Positions 9,327-16,846 of a stretch of DNA of 64,000 bases are shown here, in pieces; the stretch's first letter is position 1; each line of letters begins with the position of its first letter. This DNA is from Flavobacterium hibernum. GTDB taxonomy: Bacteria > Bacteroidota > Bacteroidia > Flavobacteriales > Flavobacteriaceae. The DNA lies in the NCBI RefSeq assembly GCF_000832125.1, contig NZ_JPRK01000011.1:62001-126000 (forward strand), written 5' to 3'. A program made the translations under genes and the position numbers. The notes below the pieces were generated by a model. The model made no database searches. It had not been told where the DNA came from and saw only the letters and a program-made list of their open reading frames with translations.

Positions 9327-10130
9327 TTATAACTTATAATGATTCATCAACATTTTTTCGTACACTTTATCAGGAAGCGCACGTTTTAAAACAATCGAAA
9401 ACTTCTGCATAAAAGCTCCAACTTTATAATGCACATTTGGCTTTTTTTCCTGCATGATTTTATAAATAGCTTCTGCCATTTCATTAGGATTACTTCCTGC
9501 ATCTACGTGCTCATTCATTGCCAAAAGTGTTTCTTCATATACTTTTTCATAAGCAGAACCATGTAAAACTGGAGCATGATAACGACCAGAAGCAATATTT
9601 GTAGCAAAATCGCCTGGAGCCACATTTGTAATTTCAATACCAAACTGCTTTACTTCCATTCTCAGAGCTTCGGTAATTAATTCTAAAGCCCCTTTTGAAG
9701 CCGAATAAACGCTACGATACGGTAAACCCATATACGCAGCAATCGAAGTAATATTTATGATTAGACCAGATTTTTGCTCACGCATTTGTGGCAAAACAGC
9801 TTTCATAACTTCAATTGGTCCAAAAAAATTGGTTTCGAAATTATTTTTGATTTCTTCCATCGGAATTTCTTCCAAAGGTCCAGTAATTCCAACACCAGCA
9901 TTATTAATCACAACATCTAATCGTCCCGAAGTTGCAATAATTTTCGAAACAGCCGTCTTAATAGATTCAGCATTTCGAACATCTAAAGCCACAAGTGGAA
10001 AAATTGAATTCAGTACTTTTTCCGGATTTCTGCTCGTTCCATACACTACAAAACCTTTTTTATGCAAAAATTCTCCAATTGATTTTCCAATCCCTGAGGA
10101 TCCTCCGGTAATTAAGACGACTTTATTCAT
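9327..10130 (-). CDS. Short-chain dehydrogenase/reductase (SDR)
   Basis: A classical SDR oxidoreductase of 267 residues, NAD(P)-dependent and cytoplasmic. The cofactor motif TGGSSGIG sits at 8-15, NNAG at 76-79, and the catalytic residues are Ser129, Tyr142 and Lys146 (YSASKG). The basic Arg34 after the second strand (GTSRNPEK) hints at NADP. It converges on the GAF kinase gene with only 29 nt between stops. Substrate cannot be named; members of this set are often annotated as oxidoreductases of unknown role. Confidence 0.9.
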   Translation of the reverse strand: MNKVVLITGGSSGIGKSIGEFLHKKGFVVYGTSRNPEKVLNSIFPLVALDVRNAESIKTAVSKIIATSGRLDVVINNAGVGITGPLEEIPMEEIKNNFETNFFGPIEVMKAVLPQMREQKSGLIINITSIAAYMGLPYRSVYSASKGALELITEALRMEVKQFGIEITNVAPGDFATNIASGRYHAPVLHGSAYEKVYEETLLAMNEHVDAGSNPNEMAEAIYKIMQEKKPNVHYKVGAFMQKFSIVLKRALPDKVYEKMLMNHYKL

Positions 10131-10176
10131 TTCTTAGCTATAAATTTTAGGTTATGATTTTGAGTTACGACAATTA

Positions 10177-10551
10177 TTAGTGATCAAGCCAATAATTAAA
10201 TTCAAGTTTTGAAGCCAATTCTTTTATCAATATCGAATCTTTCACCTCTTTTGAAAAATCAACACTAATTTTATCAGGATCAATACGAGAATAATTTAGC
10301 TCATAATATTTATTTATCTTGAATTCAGAATTATCAGGACAACCTCCTGCTCTATTTCTGTATAATTTACCTTTAATATAATATTTCACATATGCAATAC
10401 CAGAACCTTTTGTTGGTTTACATAAAGTATATTTACAAATAGTTTGACCGGCATATTCCCTAATTTCTTCTTTATAATTTCGCCCCTTAAGAACAAGATA
10501 AAACAATCCAATACCTATAAAGACTAAAATTACTTTTGAAAATTTCTCCAT
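10177..10551 (-). CDS. Small single-span membrane protein, unknown
   Basis: I do not recognise this 124-residue protein. From the ATG at 10551 it begins MEKFSKVILVFIGIGLFYLV, a single hydrophobic helix without a signal-peptidase site, then a short soluble domain with three Cys residues near 38-43 and 70 (TICKYTLCKPT, GGCPDN). The frame is open further upstream to 10614, but that extension (MTHWEIRYC...) looks non-coding, so I take the inner start. It lies between the SDR gene and the SRP RNA. Confidence 0.6.
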   Translation of the reverse strand: MEKFSKVILVFIGIGLFYLVLKGRNYKEEIREYAGQTICKYTLCKPTKGSGIAYVKYYIKGKLYRNRAGGCPDNSEFKINKYYELNYSRIDPDKISVDFSKEVKDSILIKELASKLEFNYWLDH

Positions 10552-10660
10552 CCGACAAATATTCTGTTCAAATATTATATAATTTATGCAATATCTAATT
10601 TCCCAATGGGTCAAAAATAAAAAAATCCCCCCGAAGGAAGACTACTTTTAAATTAATTCT

Positions 10661-10690
10661 AAAAAAAAATCCGAACATAAAGTTCAGATT
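10661..10690 (-). terminator. Terminator of the SRP RNA gene
   Basis: Arms of 9 bp (10668-10676 and 10682-10690) with one G-U pair around a 5-nt loop are followed on the minus strand by nine T. It lies just after the SRP RNA. A-runs on the other side make it look usable from both directions. Confidence 0.75.
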
Positions 10691-10701
10691 AAAAAAAAAA
10701 T

Positions 10702-10794
10702 GGCAAGCGACCTACATCGCACCGCTCAACCACGTACCCTTGCTATGTTCCCATCCTGGGGGAGTCTGCAGGAGCTGGTCGTGTAGGACTTGCC
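10702..10794 (-). ncRNA. ffs: Signal recognition particle RNA (small, 4.5S type)
   Basis: A short SRP RNA, partner of Ffh in targeting membrane proteins. On the minus strand the two ends pair (GGCAAGTCCTACA with TGTAGGTCGCTTGCC, with small interruptions), making one long hairpin. The apical part carries CCCCCAGGATGGGAAC followed by ATAGCAAGGGTA, the conserved domain-IV form used by Flavobacteria. Length of about 93 nt fits the small bacterial class without an Alu domain. It has its own promoter immediately upstream and a terminator immediately downstream, so it is a single-gene unit. Exact ends are inferred from pairing and promoter distance. Confidence 0.88.
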
Positions 10795-10798
10795 GGTG

Positions 10799-10828
10799 CA
10801 AATATACAATCTTTTTATATTTTTGCAA
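10799..10828 (-). promoter_or_regulatory. Promoter of the SRP RNA gene
   Basis: On the minus strand TTG (10826-10828), 19 bp, then TATATTTG (10799-10806), an exact TAnnTTTG. The RNA begins about 5 nt downstream. This is the cleanest promoter in the window and supports the consensus used elsewhere. Confidence 0.8.
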
Positions 10829-10832
10829 GACC

Positions 10833-10864
10833 TTTGTTGCTATAAAAATATCGTCGTATATTGG
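10833..10864 (+). promoter_or_regulatory. Candidate promoter of the glutaminyl cyclase gene
   Basis: TTTG (10833-10836), 20 bp, then TATATTGG (10857-10864), one mismatch from TAnnTTTG. It ends 19 nt before the ATG at 10884 and is divergent from the SRP RNA promoter. Confidence 0.45.
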
Positions 10865-10883
10865 CTTATTCAAAATTTAAACT

Positions 10884-11936
10884 ATGAAAAATTATAACTT
10901 CCTAACTGTCATTTTATTAGGAATCACATTAATTGGATGTGGAGATACAAAAAAAGGTGAAAATTCTTTATTTAACATTGATGATTCGGCTTTTCCGGCC
11001 CATTTTCTTCCTCAAGAAGCAGTTTCGATCGCAATTTTAAACCCTAATTCGAAAGAAATTGATAGCGTCGCTTACTTCGTTAATGATAAAAAAGTGGGAA
11101 GTACAAAAGGTGCTGAAAAATTTAAATTTGAATTAAAAGATCAAAAATTAGGATATCAATACTTAAAAGCGACTGTTTATTTTGGATCAGATTCATCTGA
11201 TGCAACTAAAAGGATCGAATTAGTTTCGAGTGTTGAACCAAAATTATTGAACTATAAAATTGTAAATACATATCCTCACGACACAAAAGCCTTTACTGAA
11301 GGTTTAGAATTTCATGACGATGTTTTGTTCGAAAGCACAGGACAAAAAGGAGATTCATATATTAGATCTGTAGATTATAAAACTGGAAAAGTTATCAAAC
11401 AAGTTGATTTACCTAAACAATACTTTGGAGAAGGAATCACCTTTATTAATGGAAAATTATTCCAATTAACCTGGCAGGAAAAAACAGGTTTTATTTATGA
11501 TGCCAAAACATTAAAACTAGAAAAAACATTTACCTACGATAGAGAAATTGAAGGTTGGGGAATGACTAATGACGGAAAATATATTTATCGCTCAGATGGT
11601 ACTGAAAAAATCTGGAGAATGGATCCCGAAACTCAAAAACTTATTGATTACGTCAATGTATATTCAGGAACTTCAAAAATAAAAGTTCTTAATGAATTGG
11701 AATATATCAATGGTAAACTTTACGCAAATGTTTGGCAAAAAGACGCTATTGCAGTTATAAATCCAACTTCTGGAGCTGTAGAAGGAATTTTAAACATGTC
11801 TGGTCTACGCAAATCGATGAAAGACATTACCTCTGAAGATGTCTTAAACGGAATTGCTTACAATCCTAAAACCAAAACTATTTTTGTAACCGGTAAAAAT
11901 TGGAGTAAACTTTTTGAAATAACAGTTTCAGAATAG
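10884..11936 (+). CDS. Glutaminyl-peptide cyclotransferase-like lipoprotein
   Basis: A lipoprotein of the plant/bacterial glutamine cyclotransferase family (Glu_cyclase_2), which turns N-terminal glutamine into pyroglutamate. The N-terminus MKNYNFLTVILLGITLIGC is a lipoprotein signal with Cys19. After a small beta domain (about 35-125) comes a five-bladed propeller region with the family's repeats: NTYPHDTKAFTEGLEF, YFGEGITFINGKLFQLTW, GWGMTNDGKYIYRSDG, LNELEYINGKLYANVW and LNGIAYNPKTKTIFVTGKNW. The ending KLFEI is typical. It is followed by a perfect palindromic repeat and then hutI. In Bacteroidota many secreted proteins begin with Gln after signal cleavage, so a periplasm-facing cyclase makes sense. 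Confidence 0.88.
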   Translation: MKNYNFLTVILLGITLIGCGDTKKGENSLFNIDDSAFPAHFLPQEAVSIAILNPNSKEIDSVAYFVNDKKVGSTKGAEKFKFELKDQKLGYQYLKATVYFGSDSSDATKRIELVSSVEPKLLNYKIVNTYPHDTKAFTEGLEFHDDVLFESTGQKGDSYIRSVDYKTGKVIKQVDLPKQYFGEGITFINGKLFQLTWQEKTGFIYDAKTLKLEKTFTYDREIEGWGMTNDGKYIYRSDGTEKIWRMDPETQKLIDYVNVYSGTSKIKVLNELEYINGKLYANVWQKDAIAVINPTSGAVEGILNMSGLRKSMKDITSEDVLNGIAYNPKTKTIFVTGKNWSKLFEITVSE

Positions 11937-11963
11937 ATCGGAAAAAAATAATTTATCTATATC

Positions 11964-11996
11964 AGACCTAACAGGTTTTTAAAACCTGTTAGGTCT
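11964..11996. repeat. Palindromic intergenic repeat, copy 1
   Basis: Perfect 16-bp arms around one base. The core ACAGGTTTT-N-AAAACCTGT is shared with copy 2 at 25128-25160. No T-run follows, so it is not a standard terminator, although it lies after the cyclase gene. Confidence 0.8.
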
Positions 11997-12024
11997 TGTT
12001 CGTTTCACAAAACATTAATGAATA

Positions 12025-13263
12025 ATGACAACATTAATAACAAACATAAAAGAATTACTTCAGGTTCGCGAAACTTCAATTTCTAAAGTTTCAGGAGCCG
12101 AGATGGCAATACTTCCAACTATCAAGAATGCTTTTTTAATTTTAAAGGATAATTTGATTGAAGATTTTGGTTCTATGGAAAATCTTCCTGATATCAATGC
12201 CGACAAAGTAATTGATGCCACAGGAAAAATTGTTTTACCTTCTTGGTGCGACAGCCACACTCATATTGTATATGCAGGAAATCGCGAACAGGAATTTGTA
12301 GACCGAATTAACGGATTTTCATATGAGGAAATTGCTAATCGTGGTGGCGGAATTTTAAATTCAGCCAAAAAGCTCAACGAAAAATCTGAAGAAGAAATAT
12401 ATGAGCAATCAAAACTTCGTTTAGAAGAAGTAATGCATTTAGGAACCGGTGCTGTCGAAATTAAATCCGGTTATGGATTAACAATCGAAGGTGAACTAAA
12501 AATGCTTCGTGTCATTAAAAAATTGGCCAAGAATTATCCCATTTCAATAAAAGCTACATTTTTGGGCGCACACGCTTTTCCATTACATTACAAGGAAAAT
12601 AAAGCGGGTTATATTGACGAAATCATAACTAAAATGCTACCCGAAATTGCCCAAAATAAACTTGCTGATTTTGTTGATGTATTTTGCGAAACCGGTTATT
12701 TTTCGGTCGAAGAAACTGAGAAAATTATGCAAGCTGGAATTGAGTTTGGCTTAAAACCAAAAATTCATGTCAATCAGTTTAATTCTATTGGAGGAATTCA
12801 AGCCGGAATTAAATTTAAAGCCCTTTCTGTTGATCATCTAGAAATTATGAACCCTGAAGATATTGAAGCTTTAAAAGATACAGAAACAATGCCCGTTGCG
12901 TTGCCATCATGCTCTTACTTTTTAAGCATTCCGTATACACCAGCGCGCGAAATGATTAAAGCAGGTTTACCACTTGCTTTGGCAACAGATTTTAACCCTG
13001 GTTCTACTCCATCCGGGAATATGAATTTTGTCGTCGCAACTGCTTGCATCAAAATGAAAATGACACCGGAAGAAGCTATAAATGCTGCAACAATAAACGG
13101 TGCTTATGCAATGGGTATTTCAGAAACTCATGGAAGTATTACAAAAGGTAAAAAGGCAAATTTAATCCTTACAAAACCTATTTCTTCTTATTATCAAATT
13201 CCTTATGCTTTTGGAAGTAACTTAATTGAAACTGTTTTTCTAGAAGGAGAAATTCTAAAATAA
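12025..13263 (+). CDS. hutI: Imidazolonepropionase
   Basis: The third enzyme of histidine degradation, hydrolysing imidazolonepropionate to N-formimino-glutamate in the cytoplasm. The 412-residue amidohydrolase shows the metal motif SHTH (His78, His80), YAGNREQEF, the long FSYEEIANRGGGILNSA segment, ATFLGAHAFP, KIHVNQFN, VDHLE, LPSCSYFL and the metal aspartate in ALATDFNPGSTP. Length and motifs match HutI throughout. Formimidoylglutamase, the next enzyme, is encoded 1.1 kb further on, with an opposite-strand gene between. hutH and hutU are not in the window. Confidence 0.96.
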   Translation: MTTLITNIKELLQVRETSISKVSGAEMAILPTIKNAFLILKDNLIEDFGSMENLPDINADKVIDATGKIVLPSWCDSHTHIVYAGNREQEFVDRINGFSYEEIANRGGGILNSAKKLNEKSEEEIYEQSKLRLEEVMHLGTGAVEIKSGYGLTIEGELKMLRVIKKLAKNYPISIKATFLGAHAFPLHYKENKAGYIDEIITKMLPEIAQNKLADFVDVFCETGYFSVEETEKIMQAGIEFGLKPKIHVNQFNSIGGIQAGIKFKALSVDHLEIMNPEDIEALKDTETMPVALPSCSYFLSIPYTPAREMIKAGLPLALATDFNPGSTPSGNMNFVVATACIKMKMTPEEAINAATINGAYAMGISETHGSITKGKKANLILTKPISSYYQIPYAFGSNLIETVFLEGEILK

Positions 13264-13370
13264 CACTCCTTTATAAAATATTCAAATCTAATTGCTAATT
13301 TATCTTAGAAGTCACGTAAACAGACAAAAAAGCAAAGAGAAACAAACCAAAAAAAAGAAAATAGCTATAA

Positions 13371-13406
13371 ATAAAAAAAGGTCTGTGAAGCAAATCACAG
13401 ACCTTT
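13371..13406 (-). terminator. Terminator of the coiled-coil protein gene
   Basis: Arms 13377-13388 and 13395-13406 (12 bp, perfect) around a 6-nt loop, followed on the minus strand by a T-rich run. It lies 32 nt after the stop of the gene ending at 13439. Confidence 0.8.
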
Positions 13407-13438
13407 AATATCTAAGTGGTATTTCCTGTTTGGACGTA

Positions 13439-14317
13439 TTATCTCAAGTTAAAACTTGTTTTAGAAACCAATTCGTCATTATCATAAACATTGATAAAAT
13501 AAGTTCCTTTAGCAAAATCTTTACCTGGTAAATCTTCACTAACATTTACTGTTTTGTTTTCATATTTAACAGTAGTTTTAAAACTATAAGTTAAACTATT
13601 GTCACCAAAACTTTCTGTTTTCTTTTCTCCTAAAACATTATTTTTAGAATCGATAACCTGTACATAATATGTTTTATCACCAGATTTAGCGATTTGGTTT
13701 TCAGCGATGGTAAAACTAATTTTTAAAACATCAGCACGACTTGCTTTATCAGTTTCAATTTGTTTTCCTGAGCTTCTTAATTTGTATGCAGCAGTTTTTG
13801 TATTCAATACTGATAACTTAGCACCTTTTTCAACAGTTTTAGCCAATTCTTCGTTTTGACCAACTAATACTTCATTATATTTTTTAGATTCTCCTAAAAC
13901 TACAATTGTACTGTCTCTTTGAGTTGTTAAAACACCATTTTGTTTTTTCAATTCGTCATTCTCAGCAACTAAAGTCTTCATTTTACCTTGCATCGCCTGA
14001 ACTTGTGATCTAAATTTAGACACATCTCCTTTAGACTTATTCAAATCATCCATTAGAGCTACTACTTTGTCTCTTTCCTGAATTAACTCATCAGACATTG
14101 AAGTATTTTCAGCAATTGCAGCATCATAAGTTGACTTCAATTCTTGCAAATCTTTCATAACAGATTCTTTCTCTGTCATTGTCGTTGTAAGTTCAGTTTT
14201 AACTACTTCTGTATCTGAAGATAATTTAAAAATATACACTAAGCTACCAATTAGTAGGACTGCTAAAACTGCGATTACCGCCTTTAGACTTGAGTTGTTG
14301 TTCTTTGGGTTTTCCAT
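13439..14317 (-). CDS. Membrane-anchored coiled-coil protein, unknown
   Basis: A 292-residue protein of unknown function. One transmembrane helix (about 13-30, AVIAVLAVLLIGSLVYIF) anchors it with a short cytoplasmic N-terminus. Residues 35-165 are a long heptad-rich coiled coil (TEKESVMKDLQELKSTYDAA; ELIQERDKVVALMDDLNKSK). The C-terminal 120 residues look like a small beta domain (LKISFTIAENQIAKSGDKTYYVQVIDSKNN, GTYFINVYDNDELVSKTSF). I infer a periplasmic scaffold. It is inserted, on the opposite strand, between hutI and hutG, with promoters for both directions in the 94-bp gap upstream. Confidence 0.8.
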   Translation of the reverse strand: MENPKNNNSSLKAVIAVLAVLLIGSLVYIFKLSSDTEVVKTELTTTMTEKESVMKDLQELKSTYDAAIAENTSMSDELIQERDKVVALMDDLNKSKGDVSKFRSQVQAMQGKMKTLVAENDELKKQNGVLTTQRDSTIVVLGESKKYNEVLVGQNEELAKTVEKGAKLSVLNTKTAAYKLRSSGKQIETDKASRADVLKISFTIAENQIAKSGDKTYYVQVIDSKNNVLGEKKTESFGDNSLTYSFKTTVKYENKTVNVSEDLPGKDFAKGTYFINVYDNDELVSKTSFNLR

Positions 14318-14337
14318 ATTTAATAATTTTCTTTAAA

Positions 14338-14345
14338 CAAATTTA
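14338..14345 (-). promoter_or_regulatory. -7 element of the coiled-coil gene
   Basis: The minus strand reads TAAATTTG, an exact TAnnTTTG, 21 nt ahead of the ATG at 14317. No clear -33 TTG. Confidence 0.45.
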
Positions 14346-14387
14346 ATAATTAATATAAGCTAATAACGTAAGTTACGACAATTATAT

Positions 14388-14395
14388 TATTTTTG
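14388..14395 (+). promoter_or_regulatory. -7 element of hutG
   Basis: TATTTTTG, an exact TAnnTTTG, 17 nt ahead of the hutG ATG. It suggests hutG has its own promoter rather than depending on hutI. No clear -33 TTG. Confidence 0.45.
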
Positions 14396-14411
14396 GAAAT
14401 AAATTTTTTTC

Positions 14412-15458
14412 ATGGAGAAACTAATCCCGTTTACTGTTAATGATTTGGCAAAAGTTACAAATCATCGAAGTGGTGAAATAAAGTTCGGAGAAAAAATGAT
14501 TGTTATTCCTAAGGGAGTTGACAAAATCACATTTTTAAAAGAGAGCGAAGCTAAGTATGTTCTATTGGGAATTCCTGAGGATATTGGTATACGTGCCAAT
14601 TTTGGCAGACCCGGCGCAGCATCGGCTTGGTCAAATGCTATAAAAAGTATTGCAAACATTCAACACAATCGTTTTTGTAAAGGCAGCCAGATTATTGTTT
14701 TAGGACAACTAAATGTTTCTGAAGAAATGCGTGAGGTTGAACATCTTGATTTTCAAGATATCGACGACCGATCAAAACTAAGCCAGTTAGTCGAACGAAT
14801 TGACAAGGAAGTTTCGCACATCATATTTACAATTATTAAAGCAGGAAAAATCCCAATTATTATTGGTGGCGGACATAATAATGCTTACGGAAACATAAAG
14901 GGTTCGGCTTTAGCCAAAGGAAAACCAGTAAATGCAATTAATTTTGACGCTCATTCTGATTTTAGAATTTTAGAAGGTCGTCATAGCGGAAATGGCTTTT
15001 CATATGCATATGAAGAAGGTTTCTTAAAAAAATATTTCATTTTTGGATTACACGAAAATTATACCTCTAAAAGTGTTTTAGACATTATTAAAAAAATAGA
15101 GGATCGCGTTCGCTACAACACTTATGATAGCGTAAACATTCGCAAAGAAAAAGATTTTAATCGCGAAATGGCTTTAGCATTAGAATTTATTAAAACTGAT
15201 TCTTTTGGTATCGAAATAGACTTAGATGCCATTCCAAATATTGCCAGCAGCGCAATGACTATAAGCGGTTTTTCTGTTGAAGAATTACGTCAGTTTATTT
15301 CATTTTTTGGACAACATCGAAATGCTACTTATTTACATATATGCGAAGGAGCTCCGGATCTTGCTGATTCTCCGAACAATAATTTAATTGGTAAATTAAT
15401 TGGTTATTTAGTTACTGATTTTATCAAAGCCAATAATGAAAAAGAAAAAACGCAATGA
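14412..15458 (+). CDS. hutG: Formimidoylglutamase (arginase family)
   Basis: A ureohydrolase-fold manganese enzyme, most likely hydrolysing N-formimino-glutamate to glutamate and formamide, the last step of histidine breakdown. The binuclear metal ligands are visible: GGGHNN with His155, NFDAHSDFR with Asp179, His181 and Asp183, and EIDLDAIP with Asp270 and Asp272. At 348 residues it is a little longer than bacterial arginases. The role is assigned from its closeness to hutI and from the Bacteroidota HutG subgroup; arginase or agmatinase cannot be fully excluded by eye. Confidence 0.85.
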   Translation: MEKLIPFTVNDLAKVTNHRSGEIKFGEKMIVIPKGVDKITFLKESEAKYVLLGIPEDIGIRANFGRPGAASAWSNAIKSIANIQHNRFCKGSQIIVLGQLNVSEEMREVEHLDFQDIDDRSKLSQLVERIDKEVSHIIFTIIKAGKIPIIIGGGHNNAYGNIKGSALAKGKPVNAINFDAHSDFRILEGRHSGNGFSYAYEEGFLKKYFIFGLHENYTSKSVLDIIKKIEDRVRYNTYDSVNIRKEKDFNREMALALEFIKTDSFGIEIDLDAIPNIASSAMTISGFSVEELRQFISFFGQHRNATYLHICEGAPDLADSPNNNLIGKLIGYLVTDFIKANNEKEKTQ

Positions 15459-15530
15459 AGGTCAACGGGGTTAAAACCACACATTTCCCAAATAATACAA
15501 GATTCAAATAAAGGATTAACCGAATAAACC

Positions 15531-15538
15531 TATCTTTG
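15531..15538 (+). promoter_or_regulatory. -7 element of the DEAD-box helicase gene
   Basis: TATCTTTG followed by CA, an exact TAnnTTTG, about 45 nt ahead of the ATG at 15583. No clear TTG at -33. Confidence 0.5.
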
Positions 15539-15582
15539 CACAGAATTTTAGTACTTAAAACTAAATTCTTAATACATAAGAT

Positions 15583-16833
15583 ATGTTATTCGAAGATTTA
15601 TCACTTTCAAAAAGTATACAAAAAGCCGTATTTGAAGAAGGCTACCTTAACCCTACTCCTATTCAGGAACAATCTATTCCGATTGTCTTGGCTGGAAGAG
15701 ATTTAATTGGTTGCGCACAAACAGGTACAGGAAAAACAGCCGCATTTGCTATTCCAATCATACATCAATTACACAGAATTGTTGGCTCTACAAAAAAAGC
15801 CAAAGTAATTCGTGCACTTATAGTTACTCCTACTCGTGAATTAGCGGTTCAAATTGGACAAAGCTTTGACACTTATGCTAAATATACCAATTTAACGCAA
15901 TTGACTATTTTTGGTGGAGTTTCTCAAAACCCACAAGTTGACGCTCTAAAAAATGGTGTTGATATTTTGGTTGCAACTCCGGGAAGATTATTAGATTTAC
16001 AAAAACAGGGGTTTCTTGATTTAGATCATTTGCACACTTTAGTTCTAGACGAAGCAGATCAGATGTTGGATATGGGTTTTATAAACGATGTAAAAAAGAT
16101 CGTAAAACTAACTCCTAAAAACCGTCAGACTTTATTATTCTCTGCTACGATGCCAATCGCTATTCGTGAGTTGGCCGAAATGTTTCTTCAAGATCCTGCA
16201 AAAGTAGAAGTTTCTCCGGTATCATCAACAGCCGAAAATGTAGAGCAACGTGTTTATTTTGTTGAAAAAACAGAAAAAAGAAACTTGCTGTACCACTTAA
16301 TAAAAAACGAAAACTTATCAAACGTACTTGTTTTCTCAAGAACTAAACATGGTGCAGATAATGTTGTAAAAGCGCTGCGCAAAAAAGATATTCCCGCAGA
16401 AGCAATTCACGGTGATAAATCGCAAAATGCAAGACAACGTGTTTTAGATGCTTTTAAAAATAAAGAAGTTGGTGTTCTTGTAGCGACAGATATTGCAGCA
16501 CGAGGAATTGACATTGATCAATTACCATTTGTAATCAATTTTGATTTGCCAAATATTCCAGAAACATATGTACACCGTATTGGACGTACTGGACGTGCAG
16601 GAAATGGCGGAATTGCAATTTCATTTTGTAGTAAAGACGAACACGGATACTGGAAAGATATTCAGAAATTAATAAAGGTAGATGTAACAACCGTTACAGA
16701 TCATCCTTATCCATGGCATTCTGGAAGTCCTGAAGCGACAGCAGAAAAACCTAAAAACTCAAACCGAAGTGGCGGCGCTCATAAATCGAGAAAGTCAAAT
16801 GCTTCTAAACAAAATAAAAAACGCTGGTATTAA
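15583..16833 (+). CDS. DEAD-box ATP-dependent RNA helicase (RhlE-like)
   Basis: A cytoplasmic RNA helicase of 416 residues, likely acting in ribosome assembly or cold RNA handling. All core motifs are present: Q motif (PTPIQEQSIP, 24-33), AQTGTGKT (45-52), PTRELA, GG, TPGR, DEAD (156-159), SAT, the ARGIDI motif V and HRIGRTGRAG motif VI. The C-terminal tail is short, basic and Ser/Asn-rich (NRSGGAHKSRKSNASKQNKKRWY), as in RhlE-type proteins. Its stop overlaps the stop of the convergent hybrid kinase by four bases, inside a terminator hairpin. Confidence 0.95.
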   Translation: MLFEDLSLSKSIQKAVFEEGYLNPTPIQEQSIPIVLAGRDLIGCAQTGTGKTAAFAIPIIHQLHRIVGSTKKAKVIRALIVTPTRELAVQIGQSFDTYAKYTNLTQLTIFGGVSQNPQVDALKNGVDILVATPGRLLDLQKQGFLDLDHLHTLVLDEADQMLDMGFINDVKKIVKLTPKNRQTLLFSATMPIAIRELAEMFLQDPAKVEVSPVSSTAENVEQRVYFVEKTEKRNLLYHLIKNENLSNVLVFSRTKHGADNVVKALRKKDIPAEAIHGDKSQNARQRVLDAFKNKEVGVLVATDIAARGIDIDQLPFVINFDLPNIPETYVHRIGRTGRAGNGGIAISFCSKDEHGYWKDIQKLIKVDVTTVTDHPYPWHSGSPEATAEKPKNSNRSGGAHKSRKSNASKQNKKRWY

Positions 16834-16846
16834 CCAGCGTTTTTTG
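16816..16846. terminator. Bidirectional terminator inside two convergent gene ends
   Basis: Arms 16818-16828 and 16833-16843 form an 11-bp perfect stem with the 4-nt loop ATTA. The hairpin contains the last codons and stops of both the helicase and the hybrid kinase, with A-run and T-run on the two sides. Confidence 0.85.
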
